64,000 bases of DNA, taken from the NCBI RefSeq assembly GCF_002973525.1, contig NZ_PVEN01000004.1:419371-483370 (forward strand). The letters run 5' to 3'. Below the pieces are notes generated by a model. That model saw nothing but the letters and a program-made list of their open reading frames with translations, had not been told where the DNA came from and did not search any database. This stretch comes from Paraburkholderia sp. BL21I4N1 (GTDB taxonomy: Bacteria > Pseudomonadota > Gammaproteobacteria > Burkholderiales > Burkholderiaceae). Shown here piece after piece: positions 18,621 to 26,528 of this stretch; within the stretch, counting starts at the first letter, position 1, and each line of letters starts with the position of its first letter. The translations under genes and the position numbers were made by a program.

Positions 18621-18771
18621 GGGTTCGGTAAACGGTGACGCGTTGCGTCTAAAGGGACCGGGGGCAGTGGTAAAAAGGTTCACGCCCTGCAACCAATGTG
18701 GACGGATTCTATGCAGGGTTTTATAGATCGTCAACACTATAGACAGGCAAAAGTATAACTAATTGTAATAA

Positions 18772-18784
18772 TGAACAGTGTTCA
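18772..18784. promoter_or_regulatory. 13-bp palindrome TGAACAGTGTTCA
   Basis: Perfect palindrome (TGAACA-G-TGTTCA) at the end of an A+T-rich block upstream of ubiD. It could be an operator for a dimeric regulator. No regulator can be named from it. Confidence 0.3.
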
Positions 18785-18965
18785 GTCGGTCAAGAACCGC
18801 GCAGCATGCGCCTTTTGAGCCATCTCAAAAGGCTTCCTCTACCTAGGCCGTTCGGCTGAGCTACGTGCGTTAGTCAACGCAGGTAAAATCGACAATCGTT
18901 TTGGCGCGGCGGCAGCCTGCTGCGCCCTTCCTTCCCGCCGCTCGCGCGGCACTGAACCGCACCAG

Positions 18966-20534
18966 ATGAAATATAAAGACCTGCGTGATTTCGTCGGCCG
19001 TCTCGAATCGATCGGAGAGCTGCGCCGTATCTCGCAAACCGTCTCGCCTGTCCTGGAAATGACCGAACTGTGCGACCGCGTGCTACGCGCCGGCGGCCCG
19101 GCGTTGCTGTTCGAGAGGCCTGCCCAGCAGGCGTTTCCCGTGCTCGGCAACCTGTTCGGCACGCCGCGCCGGGTAGCGCTCGGCATGGGTGTCGACGCGC
19201 AGGCCGGTGAAGGCGACGGCGCCGCGCTCGAGTCGCTGCGCGACGTCGGGCGGCTGCTCTCCGCGTTGAAGGAACCGGAGCCGCCAAAAGGCCTCAAGGA
19301 CGCGGGCAAACTGTTCTCGCTGGCCAAGGCGGTGTGGGACATGGCGCCCAAAACGGTGAGCGCGCCGCCCTGCCAGGAAGTCGTCTGGGAAGGCAACGAC
19401 GTGGACCTCGCCAGGCTGCCCATTCAGACCTGCTGGCCGGGCGACGCCGGCCCGCTGATCACATGGGGCCTGACCGTCACAAAAGGCCCGAATAAGAGCC
19501 GACAAAATTTAGGTATATATCGCCAGCAACTGATCGGGCGTAACAAACTGATCATGCGGTGGCTCGCCCATCGTGGCGGCGCGCTCGATTTCCGCGAGTT
19601 CGCGCTGCAGAATCCAGGCAAGCCATATCCGGTAGCAGTCGTGTTGGGCGCCGACCCGGCCACGATCCTCGGTGCGGTCACGCCTGTGCCCGACACCCTG
19701 TCTGAATACCAGTTCGCCGGGCTGCTGCGAGGCGGGCGCACCGAACTCGCCAAATGCATCACGCCGGGTGTCGACGGTTTGCAGGTGCCCGCGCGCGCTG
19801 AGATCGTGCTGGAGGGGTTCATCTATCCGCAGGAAGGCACGCCCTCGCCCGCTCCGGCCGGCGCGCCGCCGCGACCCACCAAAGGTGCGTCCGCGGGTTA
19901 CGAACATGCGCTGGAGGGCCCGTACGGAGACCACACCGGCTACTACAACGAGCAGGAGTGGTTTCCCGTTTTCACCGTCGAACGCATCACCATGCGGCGC
20001 GACGCGATCTATCACTCCACCTACACCGGCAAACCGCCCGACGAGCCCGCGGTGCTCGGCGTCGCGCTGAACGAAGTGTTCGTGCCGCTGTTGCAGAAGC
20101 AGTTCAGCGAGATCACCGACTTCTATCTGCCGCCCGAAGGCTGCAGCTACCGCATGGCCATCGTGCAGATGAAGAAAAGCTATCCCGGCCACGCCAAGCG
20201 CGTGATGTTCGGCGTGTGGAGTTTTCTGCGGCAGTTCATGTACACGAAGTTCATCGTCGTGGTCGACGAAGACGTCAATATTCGCGACTGGAAAGAAGTG
20301 ATCTGGGCGATCACCACGCGTATCGATCCCGCGCGCGACACGGTGCTGGTAGACCGCACGCCGATCGATTATCTGGATTTCGCGTCGCCGGTGGCCGGGC
20401 TCGGATCGAAGATGGGGCTCGACGCCACCAACAAGTGGCCCGGCGAAACCGATCGCGAATGGGGCCGCCCGATCGAGATGGATAAAGCGGTCAAACAGCG
20501 CATCGACACGTTGTGGAACGAGCTGGGCCTGTAG
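18966..20534 (+). CDS. ubiD: UbiD family decarboxylase (4-hydroxy-3-polyprenylbenzoate decarboxylase)
   Basis: 522 residues, near the usual 490-520. A prenylated-FMN-dependent decarboxylase, expected to act in ubiquinone synthesis. Visible hallmarks: [41 protein letters not shown] (cofactor and metal site), [22 protein letters not shown] with an inserted Pro/Ala-rich stretch, [12 protein letters not shown], and [10 protein letters not shown]. The GDHTGYY motif near residue 320 is the conserved UbiD core. It must be paired with a UbiX flavin prenyltransferase, which is not in the window. LysE-type gene follows 53 bp on. Confidence 0.92.
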   Translation: MKYKDLRDFVGRLESIGELRRISQTVSPVLEMTELCDRVLRAGGPALLFERPAQQAFPVLGNLFGTPRRVALGMGVDAQAGEGDGAALESLRDVGRLLSALKEPEPPKGLKDAGKLFSLAKAVWDMAPKTVSAPPCQEVVWEGNDVDLARLPIQTCWPGDAGPLITWGLTVTKGPNKSRQNLGIYRQQLIGRNKLIMRWLAHRGGALDFREFALQNPGKPYPVAVVLGADPATILGAVTPVPDTLSEYQFAGLLRGGRTELAKCITPGVDGLQVPARAEIVLEGFIYPQEGTPSPAPAGAPPRPTKGASAGYEHALEGPYGDHTGYYNEQEWFPVFTVERITMRRDAIYHSTYTGKPPDEPAVLGVALNEVFVPLLQKQFSEITDFYLPPEGCSYRMAIVQMKKSYPGHAKRVMFGVWSFLRQFMYTKFIVVVDEDVNIRDWKEVIWAITTRIDPARDTVLVDRTPIDYLDFASPVAGLGSKMGLDATNKWPGETDREWGRPIEMDKAVKQRIDTLWNELGL

Positions 20535-20587
20535 GCGAGCCGCACGACAAGTTCAAATAACAAAACACCAACGGAGTGGTCGCGCGG

Positions 20588-21265
20588 ATGCATGCTTTTT
20601 CAATGATGTCGGACGGATTTTTTCTGTCGCTGTCGTTGTGTCTGGATATCGGTCTCGTGAACGTCGCGATGATTTCGCTGACGCTCTCGCACGGCTTCAA
20701 ACCCGGCTTCTGGCTCGGCCTCGGCTCGTGTATCGGCGACCTGATTTACGCGGCGCTCGCGCTCGCGGGCATGGCCGCACTGCTGCAGTTCGAATCGGTG
20801 CGCTGGGTGGTGTGGATCGGCGGCGCGGCGATTTTGCTGTTTCTCACGTGGAAGATGGCGCGTGAAGCGATGTTCCCGGCGTCGGCGCCCCCGGTCGCTG
20901 GCGAGGCGGATGCGAACGCGCCGCATCTGTCCGCATGGCGCGGCTTTTTGCGTGGCGTCTTGCTGGCGGTGTCGTCGCCTTCGGCGATTCTGTGGTTCGC
21001 GGCCATCGGCGGCGCGTTGATCGCGAAAGCGGGCGCGACGAGCGTCACGACGGCGCCGGTGTTTCTCGGCGGCTTCTTTCTCGGCGGACTGTGCTGGACG
21101 ATCTTTATCTGCGGGCTCGGCAGCCACGGCCGCAAACGCGCGGGCACCGGGTTGCTGCGCGCGTGTCATGTGCTGTCCGCGCTGCTGTTCGCGTACTTCT
21201 CCTATAGCGTGATCGTCAACGGGTATCGCGATCTGATCGTGCAGACCGCGCACGCGGTGAGTTGA
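20588..21265 (+). CDS. LysE family translocator (amino acid exporter)
   Basis: 225 residues with about six hydrophobic segments, in the LysE/RhtB fold: an N-terminal helix (MMSDGFFLSLSLCLDIGLVNVAMISLTLSHG), then GSCIGDLIYAALALAGMAALL, and GFLRGVLLAVSSPSAILWFAAIGGAL. The SPSAILWF part replaces the more usual NPKA motif. It likely exports an amino acid or derivative. The ATG at 20588 has a GGAG 11 bases upstream; a GTG at 20576 is also in frame. Followed by a terminator. Confidence 0.82.
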   Translation: MHAFSMMSDGFFLSLSLCLDIGLVNVAMISLTLSHGFKPGFWLGLGSCIGDLIYAALALAGMAALLQFESVRWVVWIGGAAILLFLTWKMAREAMFPASAPPVAGEADANAPHLSAWRGFLRGVLLAVSSPSAILWFAAIGGALIAKAGATSVTTAPVFLGGFFLGGLCWTIFICGLGSHGRKRAGTGLLRACHVLSALLFAYFSYSVIVNGYRDLIVQTAHAVS

Positions 21266-21269
21266 TATG

Positions 21270-21298
21270 AAAACGGCTCGCCTTGAGCGAGCCGTTTT
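21270..21298 (+). terminator. Terminator after the LysE-type gene
   Basis: 12-bp perfect stem AAAACGGCTCGC / GCGAGCCGTTTT with a 5-base loop. The stem ends in Ts on the plus strand and on the minus strand alike, so it can serve both this gene and the convergent dehydratase gene. Confidence 0.8.
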
Positions 21299-21361
21299 CC
21301 GTTTGCGACCTTCAATTCCGTTCAGCGAGCGCCAGCCTCAGCATTAGCTGCCGACGATCCA

Positions 21362-22327
21362 TCACGCGAGGTACTGCGCGAGTTTCTCCAGATCGACGTT
21401 ACCGCCGCTGATCACCACGCCGACGCGTTTGCCTTCAACCGGCACAACGCCGTTCAGCACCGCGGCCGCCGCGAGACAGCCCGTCGGCTCGACCACGATT
21501 TTCATGCGCTGCGCGAAAAAGCGCATGGAGTCGATCAACTGCGCGTCGCTAACGGTTTCGATTCGCGCCACCAGCTTGCGAATGATCGCGAACGTGTAGT
21601 CACCGAGATGCGTGGAGGCGGCGCCGTCGGCGATAGTACGCGGCGTGTCGATCCGCACGATCTCACCACGCGCGAGCGACTGCTGGCCGTCGTTGCCGGC
21701 TTCCGGCTCGACGCCGATCACCGTGCATGCCGGGCTCAACGCCGCCGCCGACAACGCGCTGCCGCCGATCAATCCGCCGCCGCCGAGACAGACGAACAGC
21801 ATGTCGAGCGGACCGGTTTCATCGATCAGTTCCTTCACTGCGGTGCCCTGCCCCGCGATCACATGCGGATGGTCGTAAGGCGGGATCAGCGTCATGCCGC
21901 GCTCTTCGGCGAGCCGGCGGCCAATCTCTTCGCGGTTCTCGGTGTAGCGGTCATAGGTGATGACTTCGCCGCCGTAACCCTTGGTCGCCGCGACTTTGGC
22001 CGCGGGCGCGTCGTGCGGCATGATGATGGTCGCGCGAATGCCGGCGAGCCGCGCCGACAACGCGATGGCTTGCGCATGATTGCCCGACGAGAATGTCAGC
22101 ACGCCGGCCTTGCGTTGCTCCGCGTCGAAGTGCGAAATCGCGTTATAGGCACCTCGAAACTTGAAGGCGCCCATGCGCTGAAAATTCTCGCACTTGAAGA
22201 ACACCGACGCACCCGTGCGTTCGTTGAACGTATTCGAGGTCAAAACGGGAGTGCGGTGCGCGACGCCTTCGAGACGCGCGGCGGCGTCGAGGACGTCGTC
22301 GAAAGTGGGAGCGGGAAGCGCATGCAT
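21362..22327 (-). CDS. Threonine/serine dehydratase-like PLP enzyme (threo-3-hydroxyaspartate ammonia-lyase type)
   Basis: 321 residues, fold-type II. The PLP lysine is in GAFKFRGAYNAIS, SSGNHAQAIAL contacts substrate, and the phosphate-binding glycine loop is CLGGGGLIGG. No C-terminal ACT domain is present, so it is the short, catabolic or serine-racemase-like form. The branch with MPHDAPAAKVAATKGYGGEV and EPTGCLAAAAVL is typical of threo-3-hydroxy-L-aspartate ammonia-lyase and related racemase/dehydratases. The exact substrate is not fixed by sequence. Confidence 0.85.
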   Translation of the reverse strand: MHALPAPTFDDVLDAAARLEGVAHRTPVLTSNTFNERTGASVFFKCENFQRMGAFKFRGAYNAISHFDAEQRKAGVLTFSSGNHAQAIALSARLAGIRATIIMPHDAPAAKVAATKGYGGEVITYDRYTENREEIGRRLAEERGMTLIPPYDHPHVIAGQGTAVKELIDETGPLDMLFVCLGGGGLIGGSALSAAALSPACTVIGVEPEAGNDGQQSLARGEIVRIDTPRTIADGAASTHLGDYTFAIIRKLVARIETVSDAQLIDSMRFFAQRMKIVVEPTGCLAAAAVLNGVVPVEGKRVGVVISGGNVDLEKLAQYLA

Positions 22328-22415
22328 CGGCGAAACTCTCCAGAGCGGTGGTTAAACAACCATTCTCCCAGCTTCGCCGCTGCTTTGGATCGCTACCGCG
22401 CCAACAAAATACAAA

Positions 22416-22450
22416 CGGCGTAACCCGGCAATCAAGCCGGCGTTACGCCG
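22416..22450 (-). terminator. Terminator-like hairpin after the Tyr/His-rich gene
   Basis: Inverted repeat CGGCGTAACCCGGC (22416-22429) with GCCGGCGTTACGCCG (22436-22450), one bulged base. On the minus strand it is followed by a T-rich stretch. It lies directly downstream of the small Tyr/His-rich gene. Confidence 0.6.
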
Positions 22451-22476
22451 TTGAACCTGCACCAAGCACTTAAGCT

Positions 22477-22794
22477 TTAGCGACGGTAGTAGCCGTGGCC
22501 GTAATAACCGTGCGCGTAATAGCCGCGGCCGTAATAACCGTGATGATAGTAAGGACGGCCATAGCCGCCGTAATAGCCACCCACCACCACTGCGGGCGGC
22601 GGCGCATACACAACCGGCGGCGGCGCATAGACGGGCGGCGGCGCGTAATAAACCGGCGGCGGCGCGGCATAAACCGGATAAGCCGGCGCAATCGGCACCC
22701 CGATACCGATACCCACGGAAACGTGTGCTTCGGCTGCACTGGCAAGTCCCAGGCCGAGTGCGGCGGCAACGACAAACGGAACGATCTTTTTCAT
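22477..22794 (-). CDS. Small exported Tyr/Gly/His/Pro-rich protein
   Basis: 105 residues. A clear signal peptide (MKKIVPFVVAAALGLGLASAAEA) with cleavage after AEA is followed by repeated APPPVYYAPPPVYAPPP-type blocks and a C-terminus of YGGYG, HHGYYGRGYY and HGYYGHGYYRR repeats. Ribosome site AGGAGA about 6 bases before the ATG at 22792-22794 fixes the start. The periplasmic His/Tyr-rich repeats suggest metal binding or an envelope role, but no function is established. Similar short proteins are common in Burkholderia envelope-stress contexts; that is background, not proof. Confidence 0.8.
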   Translation of the reverse strand: MKKIVPFVVAAALGLGLASAAEAHVSVGIGIGVPIAPAYPVYAAPPPVYYAPPPVYAPPPVVYAPPPAVVVGGYYGGYGRPYYHHGYYGRGYYAHGYYGHGYYRR

Positions 22795-23111
22795 TTGTAT
22801 TCTCCTAGCGCGGCCCACCAAGGTCGCCGACTTCGCATGCGTTGCATGCTCTGAACCCAATGTATCGAAAAAGCCCAATCGTATTTGTGCGCATTTGTTG
22901 CAAATTGCAATTGGCGGCAATACGTCGGAATTCGTGCGTGCGCAAGAAATGCCGAACGGGCAACGTGGCGGGCTGAAAACTAAGGGTTTTCGCGCGGCCG
23001 CGAAATCTCAGGGGCCGCTTGACGAAGCGCACGGCGTCGAAAGCGCGCTTTTCAGTAATCTTTGATTACAAATTAGCTTCAATCCTGACGGCTCGATTGA
23101 AGCGCCATAAC
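22795..23111. other. Upstream region of the Tyr/His-rich gene
   Basis: About 320 bases holding the ribosome site and presumably the promoter of the leftward small gene. A GCATGC-GTT-GCATGC palindrome lies near 22835-22850 and TTGCAAATTGCAA near 22900. No gene is seen. Confidence 0.35.
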
Positions 23112-23139
23112 GAAAAATGCCCGGCGATCTAGCCGGGCA
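23112..23139 (-). terminator. Terminator of the 53-residue gene
   Basis: 8-bp stem TGCCCGGC / GCCGGGCA at 23118-23125 and 23132-23139. On the minus strand the stem is followed by TTTTTCG. It lies 34 bases beyond the stop of the small gene at 23173-23334. Confidence 0.75.
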
Positions 23140-23172
23140 CCTCTTACCTGCAAACAGCGCTAGCAGCGTGTG

Positions 23173-23334
23173 TCAACCAACCTTCACGTAGGCGAATTCG
23201 CGCGACACGCTCGGCGGGACGTAGGCGCCGCTGATCCGCACGCGCGGCGTCAAGCGCTTTTTCTGGTCCCACCAGCGGCGGCGCTGTGCGTGGGTGAGGA
23301 ACCGCAAGTGCTTTCGGTAAGAAAAAATGCTCAT
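23173..23334 (-). CDS. Small basic hypothetical protein, 53 residues
   Basis: ATG at 23332-23334, preceded by an excellent ribosome site (GGGAGG, 6 bases away), and stop at 23173-23175. The peptide starts MSIFSYRKHLRFLTHAQRRR, continues WWDQKKRLTPRVRIS and ends FAYVKVG. It is strongly basic with a WWDQKKR centre and no signal or membrane segment. The strong ribosome site plus a terminator just downstream make it a real single-gene unit. Basic charge hints at nucleic-acid or ribosome contact; no family recognised. Confidence 0.75.
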   Translation of the reverse strand: MSIFSYRKHLRFLTHAQRRRWWDQKKRLTPRVRISGAYVPPSVSREFAYVKVG

Positions 23335-23579
23335 CGTGACCTCCCGAATCTGACTGCGAGACGAAATACCCGGAACTGCAACGGCCTAAATCGGCACATG
23401 GACGAATTGTGAGCAGTTTTCAAGCCTGCCAGGCGCGTGCCGCCGGATAACCGGCCGGCCACGCCATACGGCGCGCCAACTGATCAGAGGAAAGCCCGGG
23501 CGCCGAGGTCGCTTGCGGGCGGCCGGATGCGCGATACTTCTGCTTTCCCGTCCAAATGTTCCGTCTGGAGCAGGCAACC

Positions 23580-24515
23580 ATGTCCCAGTCTTCTCTGCCG
23601 CGTCTCGGCTTTATCGGTGCAGGCCGGCTCGCGCGGTGCCTGGCGCTGAGCTTTTCCCGCACCGGCTATCCGGTCACGGCGGTGACGAGCCGCACGGCGG
23701 CCTCGGCCAGCCGGCTTGCCAGTCAAATCGAGCATTGCGCGGCTTGTGACGACCCTCAACAGGTTGTCGACGCCGCCGACATCATCTTTTTAGCCGTTTC
23801 GGACGACCATATCGGTTCGTCAGCCCACACTCTGCGCTTCGACCCGGCGGCGGCGAGCGGCTCGCGTAAGGCGCTGGTGCATTGCAGCGGCGCCTCGCCG
23901 GTCGAACTGCTGGCCCCGGCGCGCGACCGGGGCGCGGCAATCGGCGGCTTTCATCCACTGTACCTCTTTGGCGGTGAGCTCGCCGACCTCGAGCGGATTG
24001 CCGGCTGTTCGGTCACGATCGAGGCCGACGGCGCGCTGAAAGACGCGCTGACGGCGCTAGCCGTCGCGCTGCGCTGCCATCCGCTGTCGATTCCGGCGGG
24101 CGGACGCATGCTGTATCACGCCGCCGCGCACTATGCCGCCAGCTTCGCGCTGTGCAGCCTGGCCGAATGCGTCGCGCTGTGGCGCACGCTCGGCTTCGCC
24201 GAAGACGACGCGCTGCGCGCGCTGCTGCCGATGCTCGCCGGCACCATCGAAACCGCACGCGACAAGGGGCTGTCCAATTCGCTGGCGGGCCCGGTGTCGC
24301 GCGGCGATACGGGTGTGGTCGCCAAGCAGCTGGCGCTGCTGGAGGGGCTCGGCGGCGACCACGCCGCGCTCTACGGTTTGCTGACGCGGCGCGCGGTCGG
24401 CCTCGCCGAACGCCGCGCCACGCCGCCCGCCGCCATCGAGGCGATCGCCGAGGCCGTTGAAGAATCGCTCAACCGCTCGCTGAATCAGGCGGCCACAGGT
24501 GCAAGCGTCAAGTAA
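23580..24515 (+). CDS. Rossmann-like and DUF2520 domain protein
   Basis: 311 residues. N-terminal Rossmann fold: LGFIGAGRLARCLALSF gives the dinucleotide-binding glycines, then DAADIIFLAVSDDHI and VHCSGASPVELL. The C-terminal helical DUF2520 domain starts near GGFHPLYLF and contains RMLYHAAAHYAASF. The family resembles 6-phosphogluconate/ketopantoate-type dehydrogenases, but the substrate is unknown. The ATG at 23580 has GGAG 10 bases upstream; an earlier ATG at 23556 is less likely. Confidence 0.88.
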   Translation: MSQSSLPRLGFIGAGRLARCLALSFSRTGYPVTAVTSRTAASASRLASQIEHCAACDDPQQVVDAADIIFLAVSDDHIGSSAHTLRFDPAAASGSRKALVHCSGASPVELLAPARDRGAAIGGFHPLYLFGGELADLERIAGCSVTIEADGALKDALTALAVALRCHPLSIPAGGRMLYHAAAHYAASFALCSLAECVALWRTLGFAEDDALRALLPMLAGTIETARDKGLSNSLAGPVSRGDTGVVAKQLALLEGLGGDHAALYGLLTRRAVGLAERRATPPAAIEAIAEAVEESLNRSLNQAATGASVK

Positions 24516-24592
24516 GCCGTGATAATGTGACGTCCGGCGCCGCGCGCAATCCGCCAGCGCCGCGCTTCGGGACCAACAGACGAGAACGCACA

Positions 24593-24913
24593 ATGATCAA
24601 GGTCAGCATCCTTTATCCGTATCGGGAAAACGGCCACTTCGACGTGGACTATTACTGCGTCACGCATATGCCGCTTGCGGCAAAGCTGTTCGGGCCGTCG
24701 CTGAAAGGCTGGTCGGTCGACGTCGGCATCAACGCCGGGCCGCCGGGAACGCCGCCGCCGTATGTCGCGACGGGACATTTCCTGTTCGAGAGCGCGGACG
24801 ACTTCTACAAGGTCTTCAAATCCGCGGCCGAACAACTCACCGCCGACATTCCCAATTACACCGACGGCGGCAACGGCGCGATTCTGATCAGCGAGATCAA
24901 GATTTCCGTGTGA
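24593..24913 (+). CDS. EthD family protein
   Basis: 106 residues, the size of a dimeric alpha-beta barrel. Begins MIKVSILYPYRENGHFDVDYY, followed by THMPLAAKLFG, which is the EthD signature with its conserved His. In other bacteria EthD supports ether degradation, but most members, including this short form, have no known reaction. Lies 77 bp behind the DUF2520 gene on the same strand. The start was chosen where homology begins. Confidence 0.85.
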   Translation: MIKVSILYPYRENGHFDVDYYCVTHMPLAAKLFGPSLKGWSVDVGINAGPPGTPPPYVATGHFLFESADDFYKVFKSAAEQLTADIPNYTDGGNGAILISEIKISV

Positions 24914-25131
24914 TGGCGAGCGGAGGCGGACGCGGCGGCGATCTATCGTTGTACTGGCCGGTCAAGCTCGCGGGTGGCCGGTCAAAGGCCGAGCGGCTGC
25001 CCGAGACCCCGCGCACGCCCTTCCGCTGAAGCGGCGCATGAAAACCGAATGAAACCGCTGGCGCACCGATCGGCTCGCGCCGGCTCCCCGCGGCCGACCG
25101 ACGGCCGCCATCAGAAGGATAAGGACACACG

Positions 25132-25695
25132 ATGTTTGGCGATATCGCCCGTTTTCTGCTCAATACCGTCTTTACGCTGTTCGGCGCGGCGTTGCTGCTG
25201 CGCGCCTGGCTGCAGGTCGTGCGCATGCCGCCGTACAACCCGGTCACGAACGCCGTGCTGCAAGCCACCAACTGGATCGTGCTGCCGCTGCGGCGGATTC
25301 TGCCGAGCACTCGCAGCATCGACTGGGCGAGCCTCGTCGCGGCGCTGATCGCGGCGATCGTCTATGTGGTGCTGATGGTGGTCCTGACCGGCGCCGATCC
25401 GCTGACCCTCGTGCCGACGCTGCTGATCGTCGCGGTGCTGACGGTGATCAAGTGGGCGCTGAATCTCATCATCTGGATGACGATCCTGATGGCGCTGCTG
25501 TCGTGGCTCAATCCGCGTTCGCCGGCCATGCCGATTCTTTATCAGCTGACCGCGCCGTTTCTGAATCCGCTGCGCCGGGTCGTACCGCAGCTCGGCGGTA
25601 TCGATCTTTCTCCGATTCTGCTGTTCGTGATCGTGCAGGTGCTGCTGATGGTGGTGACGCGCGCGGCGGTTCAGCTGACTTACTTCGTGATCTGA
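25132..25695 (+). CDS. YggT family membrane protein
   Basis: 187 residues with two YggT repeats, each a pair of hydrophobic helices: about 5-35 with TNWIVLPLRRILPS, and about 95-185 with YQLTAPFLNPLRRVVPQLGG. The PxLxPLRR motif appears in both halves. YggT proteins sit in the inner membrane and are linked to osmotic or ion homeostasis and cell division; the molecular role is unsettled. A GAAGGATAAGG ribosome region precedes the ATG. Confidence 0.88.
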   Translation: MFGDIARFLLNTVFTLFGAALLLRAWLQVVRMPPYNPVTNAVLQATNWIVLPLRRILPSTRSIDWASLVAALIAAIVYVVLMVVLTGADPLTLVPTLLIVAVLTVIKWALNLIIWMTILMALLSWLNPRSPAMPILYQLTAPFLNPLRRVVPQLGGIDLSPILLFVIVQVLLMVVTRAAVQLTYFVI

Positions 25696-25739
25696 ACCCG
25701 GGGCGCAGCTTCGGCGCGGGCGGGAAAGGGCGGTGCGAT

Positions 25740-25769
25740 TTGCGCTAACTGCCTTTTCCCGAGTAAAAT
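25740..25769 (+). promoter_or_regulatory. Promoter of tRNA-Gly
   Basis: TTGCGC (25740-25745), 18-base spacer, TAAAAT (25764-25769). The predicted start lies just before the tRNA at 25780. Confidence 0.6.
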
Positions 25770-25779
25770 CGTGCGCTCT

Positions 25780-25853
25780 GCGGGCGTCGTATAATGGTAA
25801 TACCCTAGCTTCCCAAGCTAGAGCCGTGGGTTCGATTCCCATCGCCCGCTCCA
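25780..25853 (+). tRNA. tRNA-Gly (anticodon CCC)
   Basis: 74 bases including encoded CCA. The acceptor stem GCGGGCG pairs with CGCCCGC. The anticodon arm CTAGC-TTCCCAA-GCTAG gives anticodon CCC. The T arm GTGGG-TTCGATT-CCCAT is intact. The discriminator base is T. Confidence 0.97.
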
Positions 25854-26050
25854 ACGCTTCCGTTCGTGAAGCGTTGCAAGGTGGTTCATCCGCCTCTCCC
25901 ATCAGACCGTGCTGGACTTGGTCGACCTTCACCAGAAACATTGCAAAGCCGCTCCGGGCGGGTAATCCGTCGTCTGGCTAATGTGGCGAGCGCCTGATTG
26001 AGGTCAGCGTGCGATCAAAAGATCACATGACAGCAATCCAACCTTAAAAA

Positions 26051-26173
26051 GTCTGCAATCACAGTCCTTAAACGACTTAAGGTCTGTGATTCCGGTCTTG
26101 ACGACCAAATCGTCGTGGCATAACATGTTTTCAATCACAAGCCATAAGTCACTTTAAGACTACGATTGCAGAC
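26051..26173 (+). promoter_or_regulatory. hipBA promoter framed by two inverted 41-bp operator-like elements
   Basis: Element 1 lies at 26051-26091 and element 2 at 26133-26173 in inverse orientation. They match at about 32 of 41 positions and share GTCTGCAATC at one end and TGTGATT at the other. Element 1 is itself a near-perfect palindrome (15-bp arms with one mismatch around ACGAC). Between them lies a good sigma-70 promoter: TTGACG (26098-26103), 17 bases, TAACAT (26121-26126). The predicted transcript start is about 26133, at the edge of element 2. This fits autorepression by the HipB-like protein. Confidence 0.65.
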
Positions 26174-26176
26174 ATC

Positions 26177-26518
26177 ATGAAGCGCAACGAAACGCCTCTC
26201 CTGCCGTCCACTCGTCTCACCGAGGCGCAAATGCTGGGCGAGCGCATCGCCCAGCTCCGGCAAGGCGTCAAGCTGCGCCAGTCCGACGCAGCCGCGCGGG
26301 CCGGGCTGTCCCGGTCCACGGCGATTCTGATCGAAAAGGGCGATCCTGGCCGCACGTTGGCGCAGGTCCTGCGCTACGTGCACGCCATGGCGCCGGAGGT
26401 GTCGTTGCAAGCGTTACTCGCCGGCGAAGTGCCCGCCCTGATTGCGCTGCACGCGCGCAAATTACCGCAGCGCGTGCGTCGGGCGACCAAAACCGAACTT
26501 CGCGACCTCGATTTTTAA
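26177..26518 (+). CDS. hipB: HipB-like antitoxin, XRE helix-turn-helix
   Basis: 113 residues. A helix-turn-helix at about 17-70 (LGERIAQLRQGVKLRQSDAA, ARAGLSRSTAILIEKG) is of the Cro/XRE type found in HipB. It should bind operator DNA and neutralise the HipA kinase. The basic tail (KLPQRVRRATKTELRDLDF) may contact HipA or DNA. Its stop is 10 bases before the hipA start, so the pair forms one operon behind the promoter at 26098-26126. The start lacks a strong ribosome site, which may keep antitoxin output low. Confidence 0.88.
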   Translation: MKRNETPLLPSTRLTEAQMLGERIAQLRQGVKLRQSDAAARAGLSRSTAILIEKGDPGRTLAQVLRYVHAMAPEVSLQALLAGEVPALIALHARKLPQRVRRATKTELRDLDF

Positions 26519-26528
26519 GGAGCCGTAA

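Larger units (their letters stand above)
18359..18965. other. 600-bp divergent intergenic region with structured elements
   Basis: No protein gene supported. It contains an imperfect nested hairpin (18494-18557), a second small hairpin near 18566-18585 (CCAGCG/CGCTGG), a 13-bp palindrome at 18772-18784, an A+T-rich block at 18718-18775 suited to a promoter, and an inverted repeat at 18810-18833 (GCCTTTTGAG / CTCAAAAGGC). It separates the leftward transglycosylase gene from the rightward ubiD. Confidence 0.5.

Noticed and set aside
18359..18965. tmRNA, RNase P RNA or SRP RNA
   Set aside because: None of the conserved ends or core segments of these RNAs is present; only an unassigned structure remains.
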